Both the position numbers and the translations under genes were made by a program. A DNA stretch of 64,000 nucleotides from contig NZ_CBRF02000007.1 of the NCBI RefSeq assembly GCF_000470315.2, positions 62,001-126,000 on the forward strand, written 5' to 3'. Origin of the DNA: Psychromonas sp. SP041. GTDB taxonomy: Bacteria; Pseudomonadota; Gammaproteobacteria; Enterobacterales; Psychromonadaceae. Below are positions 9,414 through 18,178 of this stretch, piece by piece; position 1 is the first letter of the stretch, and the number at the start of each line of letters is the position of its first letter. Under the pieces are notes generated by a model. It worked only from the letters and a program-made list of their open reading frames with translations, was not told the DNA's origin and did no database searches.

Positions 9414-10259
9414 ATGTTAATCGATCTTCATTCTCATACTAAAGCCTCAGATGGACAACTCACACCCAGCGAATTAGTACAACGTGCTGAAAATAGACAA
9501 GTTCATTTTTTAGCGATTACTGATCACGATACTGTCGATGGATTAGTTGAAGCGACGCAGTATATTCAAGATAATGATTTAAAACTGCAATTAATTAATG
9601 GTATCGAAGTGACCACTAATTGGTTGAATCACGAGATTCATGTGGTTGGATTAAATATCGATCCTACACATCCTGCATTAGTTGAGTTAATTGAAATTCA
9701 GAAAGATAAACGTGAACAGCGTGCTATTGAAATGGGCAGACGTTTAGCGAAAGCTAATATAGAGAATGTCTATGAAGGGGCAAAGGCCTTAGCTGGCGAT
9801 GGTGCTATCACACGCGCACATTTTGCTCGTTATCTCGTTGAAATTGGTGTTGCTCCTACTTTTCCTAAAGTATTCGATAAATACTTAAGCCGTGGTAATA
9901 CCGGTTATGTGCCACATGATTGGGTCGATTTAGCTGATGCTATCGCTGTCATTCATGCCGCTGGTGGTCAAGCAATACTCGCTCATCCAGATGCTTACAG
10001 CTTATCGAATAAATGGTTAAGAAAATTGTTAATCACCTTTAAAGCCGCCGATGGCGATGCAATGGAAGTGGCTATCGGACAGCAATCACCACAAATGCGC
10101 TTACAGCTAGGTATGTGGAGTAAAGAATATGGCTTAATGGCTTCACAGGGCAGTGACTTTCATTTTGTTGGGCGTTGGCGTGATTTAGGAAAAAGTTTAT
10201 TTTTACCTGATATTTGCCAGCCAATTTGGCATAATTGGCCTGCTTGCCAATCGGTTTGA
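9414..10259 (+). CDS. rnm: PHP-domain 5'-3' ribonuclease/phosphoesterase Rnm (RNase AM, YciV)
   Basis: This 281-residue PHP-superfamily metal-dependent phosphoesterase begins MLIDLHSHTKASDG, with His6 and His8 of the DLHSHT metal site, DHDT near residue 38 and AHPD near 194. E. coli Rnm (YciV) is a 5'-3' exonuclease that matures the 5' ends of rRNAs and acts on short RNA and nucleotide phosphates. I start at the ATG at 9414, preceded by TTAGGAT, rather than the in-frame TTG at 9372. The trpL-rnm-yciO-rluB neighbourhood is the same as in E. coli. Confidence 0.9.
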   Translation: MLIDLHSHTKASDGQLTPSELVQRAENRQVHFLAITDHDTVDGLVEATQYIQDNDLKLQLINGIEVTTNWLNHEIHVVGLNIDPTHPALVELIEIQKDKREQRAIEMGRRLAKANIENVYEGAKALAGDGAITRAHFARYLVEIGVAPTFPKVFDKYLSRGNTGYVPHDWVDLADAIAVIHAAGGQAILAHPDAYSLSNKWLRKLLITFKAADGDAMEVAIGQQSPQMRLQLGMWSKEYGLMASQGSDFHFVGRWRDLGKSLFLPDICQPIWHNWPACQSV

Positions 10260-10318
10260 TTAAGTAACCTATTTTTATAAAAGATAAGCACAGCCATCAT
10301 TAACAGTAGAAGAGAATT

Positions 10319-10939
10319 ATGAGTCAGTTTTTTTATGTTCACCCTGAAAACCCACAAAAGCGTTTGATGAAACAGGCTGCTGAAATAATCGAGAAAGGTG
10401 GAGTAATTATTTATCCTACCGATTCTGGTTATGCATTAGGTTGTGCAATCGATGATAAAAATGCGTTAGAACGTATTTGCCATATTAGAAAAATAGATAA
10501 GAAGCATAATTTCACGTTAGTGTGTAAAGATCTTGCTGAAATTGCAGTCTATGCACGCGTTGATAATAGCGCTTATCGTATGTTGAAAAGTAATACGCCT
10601 GGGCCGTATACATTTATTTTTAAATCGACTAAAGATTTACCTAAACGTTTAATGAACCCAAGCAAACGTACTATTGGTATTCGTATTCCAGATAATGCAA
10701 TTGCATTAGCGTTATTAGAAGAGTTAACAACGCCATTAATGACAACCAGCCTTATTTTACCTGGCAAAACCAGCACAGAATTTGACCCTGAAGAGATTAG
10801 AGACCTATTAGAGAATCAGGTTGATTTGATCCTTAATGGTGGATATCTCGGAGAATCACCAACGACGGTGATTGATTTATCTGATGACGAAGTTGTTATC
10901 GTCAGAGAAGGAGCGGGCGATTTAAGCCCATTCCAATAA
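10319..10939 (+). CDS. yciO: YciO/YrdC/Sua5-family protein YciO
   Basis: This 206-residue protein begins MSQFFYVHPENPQKRLMKQA and has the YPTDSGYALGC motif (33-43) of the YrdC fold, which binds ATP and threonine or RNA. It aligns end to end with E. coli YciO. True TsaC/Sua5 enzymes make threonylcarbamoyl-AMP for tRNA t6A; YciO paralogues are related but their cellular role is unsettled. It lies between rnm and rluB, downstream of an AGAAGAG ribosome-binding site, and ends at a terminator. Confidence 0.92.
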   Translation: MSQFFYVHPENPQKRLMKQAAEIIEKGGVIIYPTDSGYALGCAIDDKNALERICHIRKIDKKHNFTLVCKDLAEIAVYARVDNSAYRMLKSNTPGPYTFIFKSTKDLPKRLMNPSKRTIGIRIPDNAIALALLEELTTPLMTTSLILPGKTSTEFDPEEIRDLLENQVDLILNGGYLGESPTTVIDLSDDEVVIVREGAGDLSPFQ

Positions 10940-10948
10940 AATTGAAAA

Positions 10949-10977
10949 AAACTGTTTAGTTTAAATCTAAATAGTTT
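10949..10977 (+). terminator. Terminator after yciO
   Basis: A ten-bp stem, AAACTGTTTA with TAAATAGTTT (one G-U pair), around a 9-base loop and followed by TTT, starts 10 bases after the yciO stop. The AT-rich stem makes it moderate rather than strong. Confidence 0.65.
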
Positions 10978-10987
10978 TTTGCATAAA

Positions 10988-11022
10988 TAGTTATATAAGT
11001 AGTTATATAAGTAGTTACATAG
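10988..11022. repeat. Dodecamer tandem repeat before rluB
   Basis: Two perfect copies of TAGTTATATAAG are followed by a degenerate third (TAGTTACATAG). The tract lies in the 5' region of rluB, 130 bases before its start. Confidence 0.85.
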
Positions 11023-11151
11023 CGAACTACATGAAGTAGTTAGCAAATAATTCGTAAAGCAGTTAAAAATGAAATGTATGCACAGTCGCTTTTTGTTTAG
11101 CGTAGTAAAAAGTGCAGTTGGCATAATGTGAATTACCCAAAGGAAAAGAAA

Positions 11152-12024
11152 ATGAGTGAAAAATTACAAAAAGTATTAGCCCGTGCTGGATTAGGTTCTC
11201 GTCGTAAAATGGAAACAGTGATTGCTGAAGGGCGTGTTAGCCTTGATGGTAAAATTGTTGAATTAGGCGAACGAGTAACACAAGAGCAAGTGATTAGACT
11301 TGATGGTCATGTTGTTAAATACCAAGCTGCAGAGAGTGTTGTATGTCGTATTTTGGCTTACAACAAACCTGAAGGTGAAGTTTGTACCCGTAGTGACGAA
11401 GAAGGGCGTAAAACAGTATTTGATCGTTTACCTGCATTAAAAGGTTCGCGTTGGATTTCAATCGGTCGATTAGATATCAATACATCAGGTTTATTGTTGT
11501 TTACAACAGATGGCGAATTCGCTAATAAAATGATGCACCCAAGTCAACAAATTGAACGTGAATACGCTGTACGTGTTTTTGGTGACGTTACTGAAGCTAT
11601 TTTAAACCGTTTACGCATGGGGGTTCAGCTTGAAGATGGTGAAGCTAAATTCTTAGATATCAAAGAGCATGGCGGTGAAGGTATTAACCGTTGGTTCCAT
11701 GTAGTATTAACTGAAGGCCGTACTCGTGAAGTTCGTCGTTTATGGGAAAGCCAAGGTCTACAAGTTAGTCGTTTAATGCGTGTTCGTTACGGTAATATCA
11801 TTCTAAATAATCAATTACCGCAGGGCGGTTGGCAGGAACTAACACTAAAAGAAGTAAATTATTTACGTAAATTAGTGAACATGCCGCGTGAAACAGAGAC
11901 AAAAGTCCGTGTTGAAGTGAATAAAGTGACTAACCCTCAAGCGAGAATTCGTCGAGCGGTTAAAAAACATAATCAACATCGTAAAGCCGGCGAACGTCGT
12001 CGTGTTACCCGTACAAGAAGTTAG
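11152..12024 (+). CDS. rluB: 23S rRNA pseudouridine(2605) synthase RluB
   Basis: This 290-residue enzyme has an N-terminal S4 RNA-binding domain (about 1-60), the catalytic motif [12 protein letters not shown] (105-116) with the nucleophile Asp108, and a strongly basic C-terminal tail rich in Arg and Lys. E. coli RluB makes pseudouridine 2605 in 23S rRNA. I choose the ATG at 11152 ([13 protein letters not shown], as in E. coli), with AGGAAAAG upstream, over an in-frame GTG at 11128. RluE and RluF are paralogues, but the length, tail and trp-yciO context fit RluB. Confidence 0.93.
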   Translation: MSEKLQKVLARAGLGSRRKMETVIAEGRVSLDGKIVELGERVTQEQVIRLDGHVVKYQAAESVVCRILAYNKPEGEVCTRSDEEGRKTVFDRLPALKGSRWISIGRLDINTSGLLLFTTDGEFANKMMHPSQQIEREYAVRVFGDVTEAILNRLRMGVQLEDGEAKFLDIKEHGGEGINRWFHVVLTEGRTREVRRLWESQGLQVSRLMRVRYGNIILNNQLPQGGWQELTLKEVNYLRKLVNMPRETETKVRVEVNKVTNPQARIRRAVKKHNQHRKAGERRRVTRTRS

Positions 12025-12122
12025 ATTTTTAAATTATCACTCTATTATGTTAGGTGTTTTATGCATAAAAGAGTGATAAAGTAGATTTAAATCAAGTAAA
12101 TGTATTCATTAAGTGAGGGGTT

Positions 12123-12950
12123 ATGATTAAAAAATGTTTATTTCCAGCAGCAGGTTATGGGACACGTTTTCTACCTGCAACTAAGTCTATGCCAAAAGAA
12201 ATGATGCCACTTGTTAACAAACCTTTGATTGAATTTGGGGTTGATGAAGCAATTGAAGCAGGCATGACGGGTATGGGTATTGTGGTTGGACGAGGTAAGC
12301 ATTCTATCTCAGATCATTTTGACCATAATTATGAATTAGAAAAAGAAATTAGTGGCACACCAAAAGAAGAAAAATTAAAAGATATCCGTAAAATTATGGA
12401 CACGGCTACTTTTTCTTTCATTCGCCAACGTCAAATGAAAGGTCTTGGCCACGCTATATTGGTAGGACAAGAGTTGATCGGCGATCAACCTTTTGCTGTG
12501 GTCTTAGCTGATGACTTATGTATCAATCAAGAAGGTGATGGCGTATTAAAGCAGATGGTTGCTTTATACGAGCAGTTCCGTTGTTCAATTGTTGCAGTTG
12601 AAGAAGTACCTGAAGACGAAATTCATAAATATGGTGTCATTAAAGGGTCTGTCATCAGAGATGATATTTACCGCGTTGATGATATGGTTGAAAAACCAGC
12701 TCCTGGTACTGCGCCAAGTAACCTTGCAATTATCGGTCGTTATATTTTAACGCCTGATATTTTTGAAATCCTGAAGAACACTAAACCAGGTAAAGGAGGT
12801 GAAATTCAAATCACTGATGCACTATTAGCGCAAGCTAAATCAGGTTGTGTTTTAGCTTATAAATTCAAAGGTAAACGTTTTGATTGCGGTAGTGTACCCG
12901 GTTACATAGAAGCGACAAACTTTGTTTATGAAAATTTATATGAAGAATAA
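12123..12950 (+). CDS. galU: UTP-glucose-1-phosphate uridylyltransferase
   Basis: This 275-residue nucleotidyltransferase makes UDP-glucose for envelope polysaccharides. It has the N-terminal PAAGYGTRFLPATKSMPKEM signature and a VEKP motif near residue 190. It is shorter than E. coli GalU (302). A GAGGGG ribosome-binding site precedes the ATG. It forms its own unit behind rluB, ending at a strong terminator. GalF-type paralogues are regulatory; here the catalytic motifs look complete. Confidence 0.95.
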   Translation: MIKKCLFPAAGYGTRFLPATKSMPKEMMPLVNKPLIEFGVDEAIEAGMTGMGIVVGRGKHSISDHFDHNYELEKEISGTPKEEKLKDIRKIMDTATFSFIRQRQMKGLGHAILVGQELIGDQPFAVVLADDLCINQEGDGVLKQMVALYEQFRCSIVAVEEVPEDEIHKYGVIKGSVIRDDIYRVDDMVEKPAPGTAPSNLAIIGRYILTPDIFEILKNTKPGKGGEIQITDALLAQAKSGCVLAYKFKGKRFDCGSVPGYIEATNFVYENLYEE

Positions 12951-12977
12951 GCATTAATTTAAATCGCTTATTTATCT

Positions 12978-13005
12978 AAAACCGTTCACTAACCTGAACG
13001 GTTTT
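12978..13005 (+). terminator. Strong terminator after galU
   Basis: Perfect 11-bp stem AAAACCGTTCA / TGAACGGTTTT with a 6-base loop and a following T run, 27 bases after the galU stop. Confidence 0.95.
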
Positions 13006-13062
13006 TTTTTGCCTTTTTTATATTTTAAGGCGATGTAGTGATTGCTTGTTATTTTTGCTTAT

Positions 13063-13465
13063 CTTCCTTCGTGTGCTTCGTGCAGCGCAGCGACTTCGTG
13101 GTCGTTTGTTATTTTTAAAACCTTTTAAAATTCAAAACTAGATTAACCAGGAAGACTCGAAGGGAAAATAAGGTTAGAGAAAAGACGTTTATTGTTTAAT
13201 CGTCTTGTTATTTTCCTTGTCTTCCTTCGTGTTCTTCGTGCAGCGCAGCGACTTCGTGGTCGTTTTTTTTCTAAAACCTTTTCAAATAAAAAACGAATTA
13301 ACTACGAAGACAGGAAGGGCAAAGAAGGTTAGATAAAAAGGGTTATTTTTTAATAGCTTTATCATTTTTCTTGTTCTTCGTGCAACGAAGCGGCTTCGTG
13401 GTCGTTTTTATTTTTAAAACCTTTTAAAACCCAAAACAGAGTTAACCACGGAGACAGGAAGGGAG
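13063..13465. repeat. Cluster of three imperfect intergenic repeat units with internal inverted arms
   Basis: The 520-base gap between galU and murQ holds no gene. It is filled by three related units at about 13063-13165, 13221-13320 and 13371-13465. Each starts with a CTTCGTGCAGCGCAG-type segment, then CTTCGTGGTCGTTT, an ACCTTTT run, and an AACCACGAAGACAGGAAGG-type segment that is partly the reverse complement of the unit's beginning. Unit starts are about 158 and 142 bases apart. The arrangement suggests a dispersed palindromic element amplified in tandem. Confidence 0.85.
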
Positions 13466-13531
13466 GAGAAAATTAAGTAAAAGGATTTTATTACTAAATT
13501 GTACTGAATCGAGTGGTAAATAATATTGTGG

Positions 13532-14425
13532 TTAAATGCATTGTCTTATAAAGCCTTGATGTTGTTTTAAACTGTTTTTGGCTTGGTTAACATCTAAGCC
13601 CGTTAGCACCATTACGATTGCTGTTTTACAATGATTACCTGATTCGTTTAATGCAACGTCTGCAATTTCTCGAGAGCACTCTGTTGCTTCCATTATTATT
13701 TTCTTTTGTCGCTCTATTAACTTTTCATTGGTTGCTTGTACATCAACCATTAGGTTACCAAAAACTTTACCACTTTTTATCATAGAGCCTGTTGTAAGCA
13801 TGTTCAGTACCATTTTTTGTGCTGTGCCTGCTTTCATTCTTGAAGAGCCTGTGACGACTTCAGGGCCAACAATGATGTCTAATTTTATATCTGCAATATG
13901 AGACATTTCACTATTGTTGTTACAACAAAGGCTGATAACAGTACAACCTTGAACTTTTGCATATTGCATCGCACCAATAACATAGGGAGTTCGTCCGCTC
14001 GCTGCAATGCCGACAACAATATCTTTATTCGTTAATTGTATATTCTGTAAATCTTGTTGGCCTGCTTGAATATTATCTTCGGCATTCTCAACTGCTTTTA
14101 AAATAGCGGGTTTACCACCTGCAATTAATCCAATCACTTGTTCGGCTGGGCTGCCAAAAGTAGGAGGGCACTCACTTGCATCTAATATACCTAAACGGCC
14201 GGAAGTCCCTGCACCGCAATATAATAAACGTCCCCCTTTGCTAAAAGCTTGTTGAATAACATCAACGGCTTGAGCAATATGAGGAAGAATAGCTTCTACG
14301 GCAATGGCTACTTTTTTATCTTCGTTATTAATAATGGTCAGCATGTCTAATGTTGATACAGTATCAATATTCGCACTAGCTGGATTGCGGCTTTCGGTAA
14401 TAAATTGCTGTAAAGATAAACTCAT
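13532..14425 (-). CDS. murQ: N-acetylmuramic acid 6-phosphate etherase
   Basis: This SIS-domain lyase of 297 residues splits MurNAc-6-phosphate into GlcNAc-6-phosphate and lactate during cell-wall recycling. It shows [20 protein letters not shown] (71-90), where Glu85 corresponds to the catalytic Glu83 of E. coli MurQ. The ATG at 14425 fits the family start better than a GTG nine bases upstream; neither has a clear ribosome-binding site. It is divergent from the lrgAB-like pair, with no other recycling gene (anmK, murP) adjacent. Confidence 0.93.
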   Translation of the reverse strand: MSLSLQQFITESRNPASANIDTVSTLDMLTIINNEDKKVAIAVEAILPHIAQAVDVIQQAFSKGGRLLYCGAGTSGRLGILDASECPPTFGSPAEQVIGLIAGGKPAILKAVENAEDNIQAGQQDLQNIQLTNKDIVVGIAASGRTPYVIGAMQYAKVQGCTVISLCCNNNSEMSHIADIKLDIIVGPEVVTGSSRMKAGTAQKMVLNMLTTGSMIKSGKVFGNLMVDVQATNEKLIERQKKIIMEATECSREIADVALNESGNHCKTAIVMVLTGLDVNQAKNSLKQHQGFIRQCI

Positions 14426-14511
14426 AATAGGCACTTAGTCATAATAGCTTTTAACACTGTGGATGTAAGTTGGTATAATAACAGCTCACTTAATCGAGTT
14501 GAATTGATATC

Positions 14512-15063
14512 ATGAAACAGCCTTCGAAAATACCTAAGAAACAAGATCAAAATATAGCTAATCATAAAAGCAATAACATAAAAAATGATGGGGATAAACT
14601 AGAAGTGAAAAATGAAGATAATGCGAACAACGCAGGTAATGGAAGTAATCTAGATAAGCCTGATAGCATCGTGTTTACAAAAAAACAGAAAGTAGCGACA
14701 TTAGTAAAAAATACGTTACAACTCGTATTGGGTTTACTCATTATCATGTTGTTCTTATCAATCGCTAAAATGATTGTTCGTTATTTTGAAATTACTTTTC
14801 CTGCTTCTATACTGGGTATGTTGATGCTATTTGTAGCACTTTCTCTTGGTATTATTAAATTAAGTTGGATTGAATTTACTGGTAACTTATTCTTAAAATA
14901 TTTAGCCCTATTATTTATACCTATTGGTGTTGGCTTAGTTAACTATTTTGAATTAATTGCTGAACATTGGTTAGTGATTATATTCTCTTTGTTTTTTACT
15001 ACATTATTTACGTTATTCATGGTCGGTCATTGTTATCAATGGTTAAGCAGAGAGGAAAGATAA
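14512..15063 (+). CDS. CidA/LrgA-family membrane protein
   Basis: This 183-residue protein has a hydrophilic, Asn/Lys/Asp-rich N-terminal extension of about 60 residues, then four hydrophobic segments with the LGMLMLFVAL-type motif of the CidA/LrgA (holin-like, YohJ) family. Such proteins pair with LrgB/YohK and are linked to murein hydrolase control or export of small metabolites such as pyruvate. The extension is unusual for the family (typical length 120-150). The stop overlaps the start of the next gene (TAATG). Confidence 0.85.
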   Translation: MKQPSKIPKKQDQNIANHKSNNIKNDGDKLEVKNEDNANNAGNGSNLDKPDSIVFTKKQKVATLVKNTLQLVLGLLIIMLFLSIAKMIVRYFEITFPASILGMLMLFVALSLGIIKLSWIEFTGNLFLKYLALLFIPIGVGLVNYFELIAEHWLVIIFSLFFTTLFTLFMVGHCYQWLSREER

Positions 15064-15743
15064 TGTTTGTTTATATTGCAGCGCCACTTACTTTATTGTT
15101 ATTTTATTTGGCAAAAAAGTTATATAGCTTAAAACCAAGTGGGTTATTAAATCCTGTCTTGTTAACCATCTTTGGCTTAATTTTAACGTTACTCATCTTT
15201 GATATTCCTTTTGTTGATTATCAGCAAGGGACTTCTGTCATAACTGCCTTTTTAGAGCCCGCTATTGTTGCGTTAGCGGTGCCACTTTATTTACAACTAA
15301 AAGTCATTAGATCACGTTTGAAATTCATTCTTATCAGTTGTTTATTAGCCGTTTTTGTTGCTTTCTTTTGTGCTTTTTACATTATGCCGTTGTTAGGTGC
15401 TGATTTAATTACAGCGGCTTCTTTTGCTGGGCAATCGGTTACTACACCTATTGCAATGGAAATTAGTTCGAAGTTAAATGGTATTGTGTCATTGACTGCC
15501 GCTATGGTTATTTTTGCAGGTATTATCGGTGCCAGTATTGGTTTACCTTTTTTAACATTATGTAGGGTAAAGGATCAGCAAGCGATTGGCGTTGCAATTG
15601 GTTGTGCGTCACATGCTTTAGGGACAGCTAAAATTTTAGAAGATAATGAAGAAGCTGGGGCTTTTTCTTCTATCGCTTTGATTGTATGTGCAATATTATC
15701 AGCGTTGATTATGCCTATTCTGTATCAGTGGCTCATTGTTTAA
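15063..15743 (+). CDS. LrgB/CidB/YohK-family membrane protein
   Basis: This polytopic protein of 226 residues is almost entirely hydrophobic and matches the LrgB family, including the ASFAGQSVTTPIAMEIS and ASHALGTAKILE segments that mark it. It is translationally coupled to the CidA/LrgA-like gene through TAATG with GAGAGGAAAG as ribosome-binding site, so the start is 15063 and not any upstream in-frame codon. The pair probably forms one membrane complex. Substrate is unknown. Confidence 0.88.
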   Translation: MFVYIAAPLTLLLFYLAKKLYSLKPSGLLNPVLLTIFGLILTLLIFDIPFVDYQQGTSVITAFLEPAIVALAVPLYLQLKVIRSRLKFILISCLLAVFVAFFCAFYIMPLLGADLITAASFAGQSVTTPIAMEISSKLNGIVSLTAAMVIFAGIIGASIGLPFLTLCRVKDQQAIGVAIGCASHALGTAKILEDNEEAGAFSSIALIVCAILSALIMPILYQWLIV

Positions 15744-15773
15744 TCTTATTTTAATCTTATTTTAATCTTATTT
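15741..15773. repeat. Three tandem copies of an 11-mer (TAATCTTATTT) starting at a stop codon
   Basis: The stop codon of the LrgB-like gene is the first three bases of the first copy. The last copy runs into TTAAGATT, giving an AATCTTA/TAAGATT hairpin of 7 bp that could act as a weak terminator. Confidence 0.85.
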
Positions 15774-15800
15774 TAAGATTACTTTAAACTAGCTTTATAG

Positions 15801-15952
15801 TTATGCCAATGGAATTAAATAAGTGATCAGAGATTGCGCAGGAAAAATTAACACTAATAAGGAGATAGTTGTTCTCACTTCAAAACTCACAACGCAGTTA
15901 GGGGTGAGTTTAACCAGCAAGAATGATCACCTTATTAATTCTTTTAGTATTA
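15801..15952. mobile_element. MITE-like repeat, copy 1
   Basis: A 152-base non-coding element has imperfect terminal inverted repeats of about 28 bases: left end TTATGCCAATGGAATTAA through AAGTGATCA, right end TGATCACC through TTTTAGTATTA. A close second copy lies at 29867-30031. Between the ends is a segment with CTCACTTCAAAACTCACAACG. The short open frame crossing it is not a gene. Confidence 0.8.
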
Positions 15953-16203
15953 TACCCATTACGTTAAGTATGAGATCTAAATTTGGCGCAGAAAAAACAA
16001 TTTAATTCGAGGTATAAATTGAAGTAAATTATTGTTTCCTTTTACAAAATTTACAACAAAGAAGTGAATTTTTTAGCAAGTAAAATAGATCAGCTATTTA
16101 TCAGAGTTAGTATTAACAATAGGCAATAAAAAACCGAAGCAAGCTTCGGTTTTTTTGATTTCACATTCATTACAGCTTAATAAATATAATGGGTAGTAGC
16201 CAA
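15953..16203. other. Intergenic remainder between the MITE-like copy and purN
   Basis: Apart from the terminator at 16128-16153 I see no gene or clear signal in this AT-rich stretch. Confidence 0.5.
16128..16153 (-). terminator. Terminator of the purMN operon
   Basis: AAAAAACCGAAG and CTTCGGTTTTTT flank a CAAG tetraloop, giving a G/C-rich core and T runs on both strands. It lies 51 bases beyond the purN stop. Confidence 0.9.
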
Positions 16204-16857
16204 TTAATCAGCCGCGTAACCAAATTCATTTAATTGCTTATCATCTAAATAGGCAAACTGACCTTGCATATTTAAACGACCACTAACAAACCAAGATGCG
16301 GCAAGAGCATATATTTGATGTTCTTGCGTTAATACTCGCTCAGTTAAGTCTTGTGCACTATCTTCAGAGAAAATAGGTACTTTAGCTTGTAATACTGTTG
16401 GACCACTATCAAGCTCTGGCGTAACAAAGTGTACTGTTGCACCATGCTCTTTATCGCCAGCATCAATCGCACGTTGGTGTGTATTAACACCTGGATACTT
16501 TGGTAATAAAGACGGGTGGATGTTAAGCATTTTACCTTGATATTGATTAACAAAATCAGAAGTTAAAATACGCATAAACCCTGCTAATAAAATAAGATCC
16601 GGTTGTAACTTATCTAACTCAACTGCTAATAAAGCATCGTATTGCTCACGCGATCCGACACCTTTACTTTCAACTAAGATAGCAGGAATATTTGCATCAC
16701 TAGCACGTTGTAATCCAAACGCATCTGCTTTATTGCTGATCACAGCAATAATTTCGACTTGTTGATCATTTATTTGCTGCTTATGTAACTTATCCATTAG
16801 TGCTTGCAGGTTACTGCCGCTTCCTGAAATAAGTACAACTATCTTTTTAGTCGCCAT
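16204..16857 (-). CDS. purN: Phosphoribosylglycinamide formyltransferase
   Basis: This 217-residue GAR transformylase carries out the third step of purine synthesis with 10-formyl-THF. It shows the SGSGSNLQAL loop (11-20), NIHPSLLP (112-119) with Asn112 and His114, and LDSGP with Asp150, the triad equivalent to Asn106/His108/Asp144 in E. coli. It follows purM by four bases on the same transcript, the usual purMN pair. Confidence 0.97.
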   Translation of the reverse strand: MATKKIVVLISGSGSNLQALMDKLHKQQINDQQVEIIAVISNKADAFGLQRASDANIPAILVESKGVGSREQYDALLAVELDKLQPDLILLAGFMRILTSDFVNQYQGKMLNIHPSLLPKYPGVNTHQRAIDAGDKEHGATVHFVTPELDSGPTVLQAKVPIFSEDSAQDLTERVLTQEHQIYALAASWFVSGRLNMQGQFAYLDDKQLNEFGYAAD

Positions 16858-16861
16858 TGTA

Positions 16862-17902
16862 TTATTTGATCTCTACTTGAGATTCACCTTCAGCAGCGTC
16901 TTCGATATGACCTAATACCCAAGCGTTTTCACCTTGTGCATTTAAGATCTCAACTGCTTTTTCTTTTTCAGCAGCAGGAACAACAATCATTAGGCCAACA
17001 CCACAGTTAAATGTGCGATACATTTCTTCTGTTTCTACGTTACCATTTTCTTGTAACCAGTTGAAAATAGCAGGCCATTCCCAGCTCTTACCATCAACAA
17101 CTGCTTTGCTGCCAGCGGGTAATACACGAGGAATATTTTCCCAGAAACCGCCACCAGTAATATGTGAAATAGCATGTACAGGACAGTTTTTGATTAATTC
17201 TAATGTAGATTTAACGTAGATTTTAGTTGGCGTTAATAAAGTATCGCCTAGTGTTGAATCACCAAAGGGTGCACTTGTATCTGCTTTTGATACTTCTAAA
17301 ATTTTACGAACAAGTGAGTAACCGTTTGAGTGAGGACCACTTGAAGCAACAGCAATTAATGCATCGCCAGCAGCGACTTTAGTACCGTCGATCACTTCTG
17401 ACTTTTCAACAACACCAACACAGAAACCAGCGATATCGTAATCATCACCTTCATACATGCCTGGCATTTCAGCAGTTTCGCCACCGATTAATGAACAGTT
17501 TGATAATAAACAACCTTCACCAATACCCGTTACAACATCTGCAGCTACATCAACATCTAATTTACCTGTTGCGTAGTAGTCTAGGAAAAATAGTGGCTCT
17601 GCACCTTGAACGATTAAGTCGTTCACACACATAGCAACAAGATCAATACCAACCGTATCATGCTTTTTAAGGTCAATTGCTAAACGCAATTTTGTGCCTA
17701 CACCATCAGTACCGGCAACTAATAATGGCTCTTTATAACCTGTTGGTAGTTGACATAAAGCGCCAAAACCACCAAGTCCGCCCATTACTTCAGGACGTTT
17801 AGTGCGTTTTGCTACACCTTTAATACGTTCAACTAATGCTGTACCTGCGTCAATATCAACACCAGCGTCTTTATAGCTTAAAGAGGTTTTTTGGTTGCTC
17901 AC
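16862..17902 (-). CDS. purM: Phosphoribosylformylglycinamidine cyclo-ligase (AIR synthetase)
   Basis: This ATP-dependent enzyme of the purine pathway forms aminoimidazole ribonucleotide. The N-terminus [16 protein letters not shown], the [10 protein letters not shown] loop and [11 protein letters not shown] are diagnostic. I place the start at the GTG at 17902, because GGGGA lies six bases before it and the resulting [14 protein letters not shown] aligns with the E. coli start. An in-frame ATG two codons upstream at 17908 has GGGGA directly abutting it, which is too close. The predicted length is 346 residues, like E. coli (345). Confidence 0.95.
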   Translation of the reverse strand: MSNQKTSLSYKDAGVDIDAGTALVERIKGVAKRTKRPEVMGGLGGFGALCQLPTGYKEPLLVAGTDGVGTKLRLAIDLKKHDTVGIDLVAMCVNDLIVQGAEPLFFLDYYATGKLDVDVAADVVTGIGEGCLLSNCSLIGGETAEMPGMYEGDDYDIAGFCVGVVEKSEVIDGTKVAAGDALIAVASSGPHSNGYSLVRKILEVSKADTSAPFGDSTLGDTLLTPTKIYVKSTLELIKNCPVHAISHITGGGFWENIPRVLPAGSKAVVDGKSWEWPAIFNWLQENGNVETEEMYRTFNCGVGLMIVVPAAEKEKAVEILNAQGENAWVLGHIEDAAEGESQVEIK

Positions 17903-17927
17903 TTGCATTCCCCACAAATAGAAGTTA

Positions 17928-17944
17928 AAAGCGAATATCGCTTT
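17928..17944. promoter_or_regulatory. Inverted repeat in the purM 5' region
   Basis: AAAGCGA and TCGCTTT form a perfect 7-bp inverted repeat around a 3-base centre, ending 26 bases before the proposed purM start. It does not match the E. coli PurR operator (ACGCAAACGTTTGCGT) well, so it is reported only as a possible operator or leader hairpin. Confidence 0.4.
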
Positions 17945-18178
17945 AAAAAGTTTAGAAGATTAAAATTGCCCGCATTTTAGCATTTATAAGACTAGGGTCG
18001 AATTATTTCTGAAAAGAATTGTCTATTTTGCTGAATATTTTCGTAATACTCGTGCTAAGTGATTAAAATACATATAATAGTCAGGCCTTTTAAGATATTT
18101 ATTACCTGAAACTTGCATTAGTATAGGATCTGCTTATGATCTCCCTCATATTGATTAATTTAATGGTTGTGTAAATAA

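Noticed and set aside
15823-16005. Protein-coding frame of 60 codons
   Set aside because: It lies across the MITE-like repeat, and the equivalent region of the second copy does not preserve it.
17928-17944. PurR operator
   Set aside because: The dyad has the wrong centre and does not contain the GCAAACG core.
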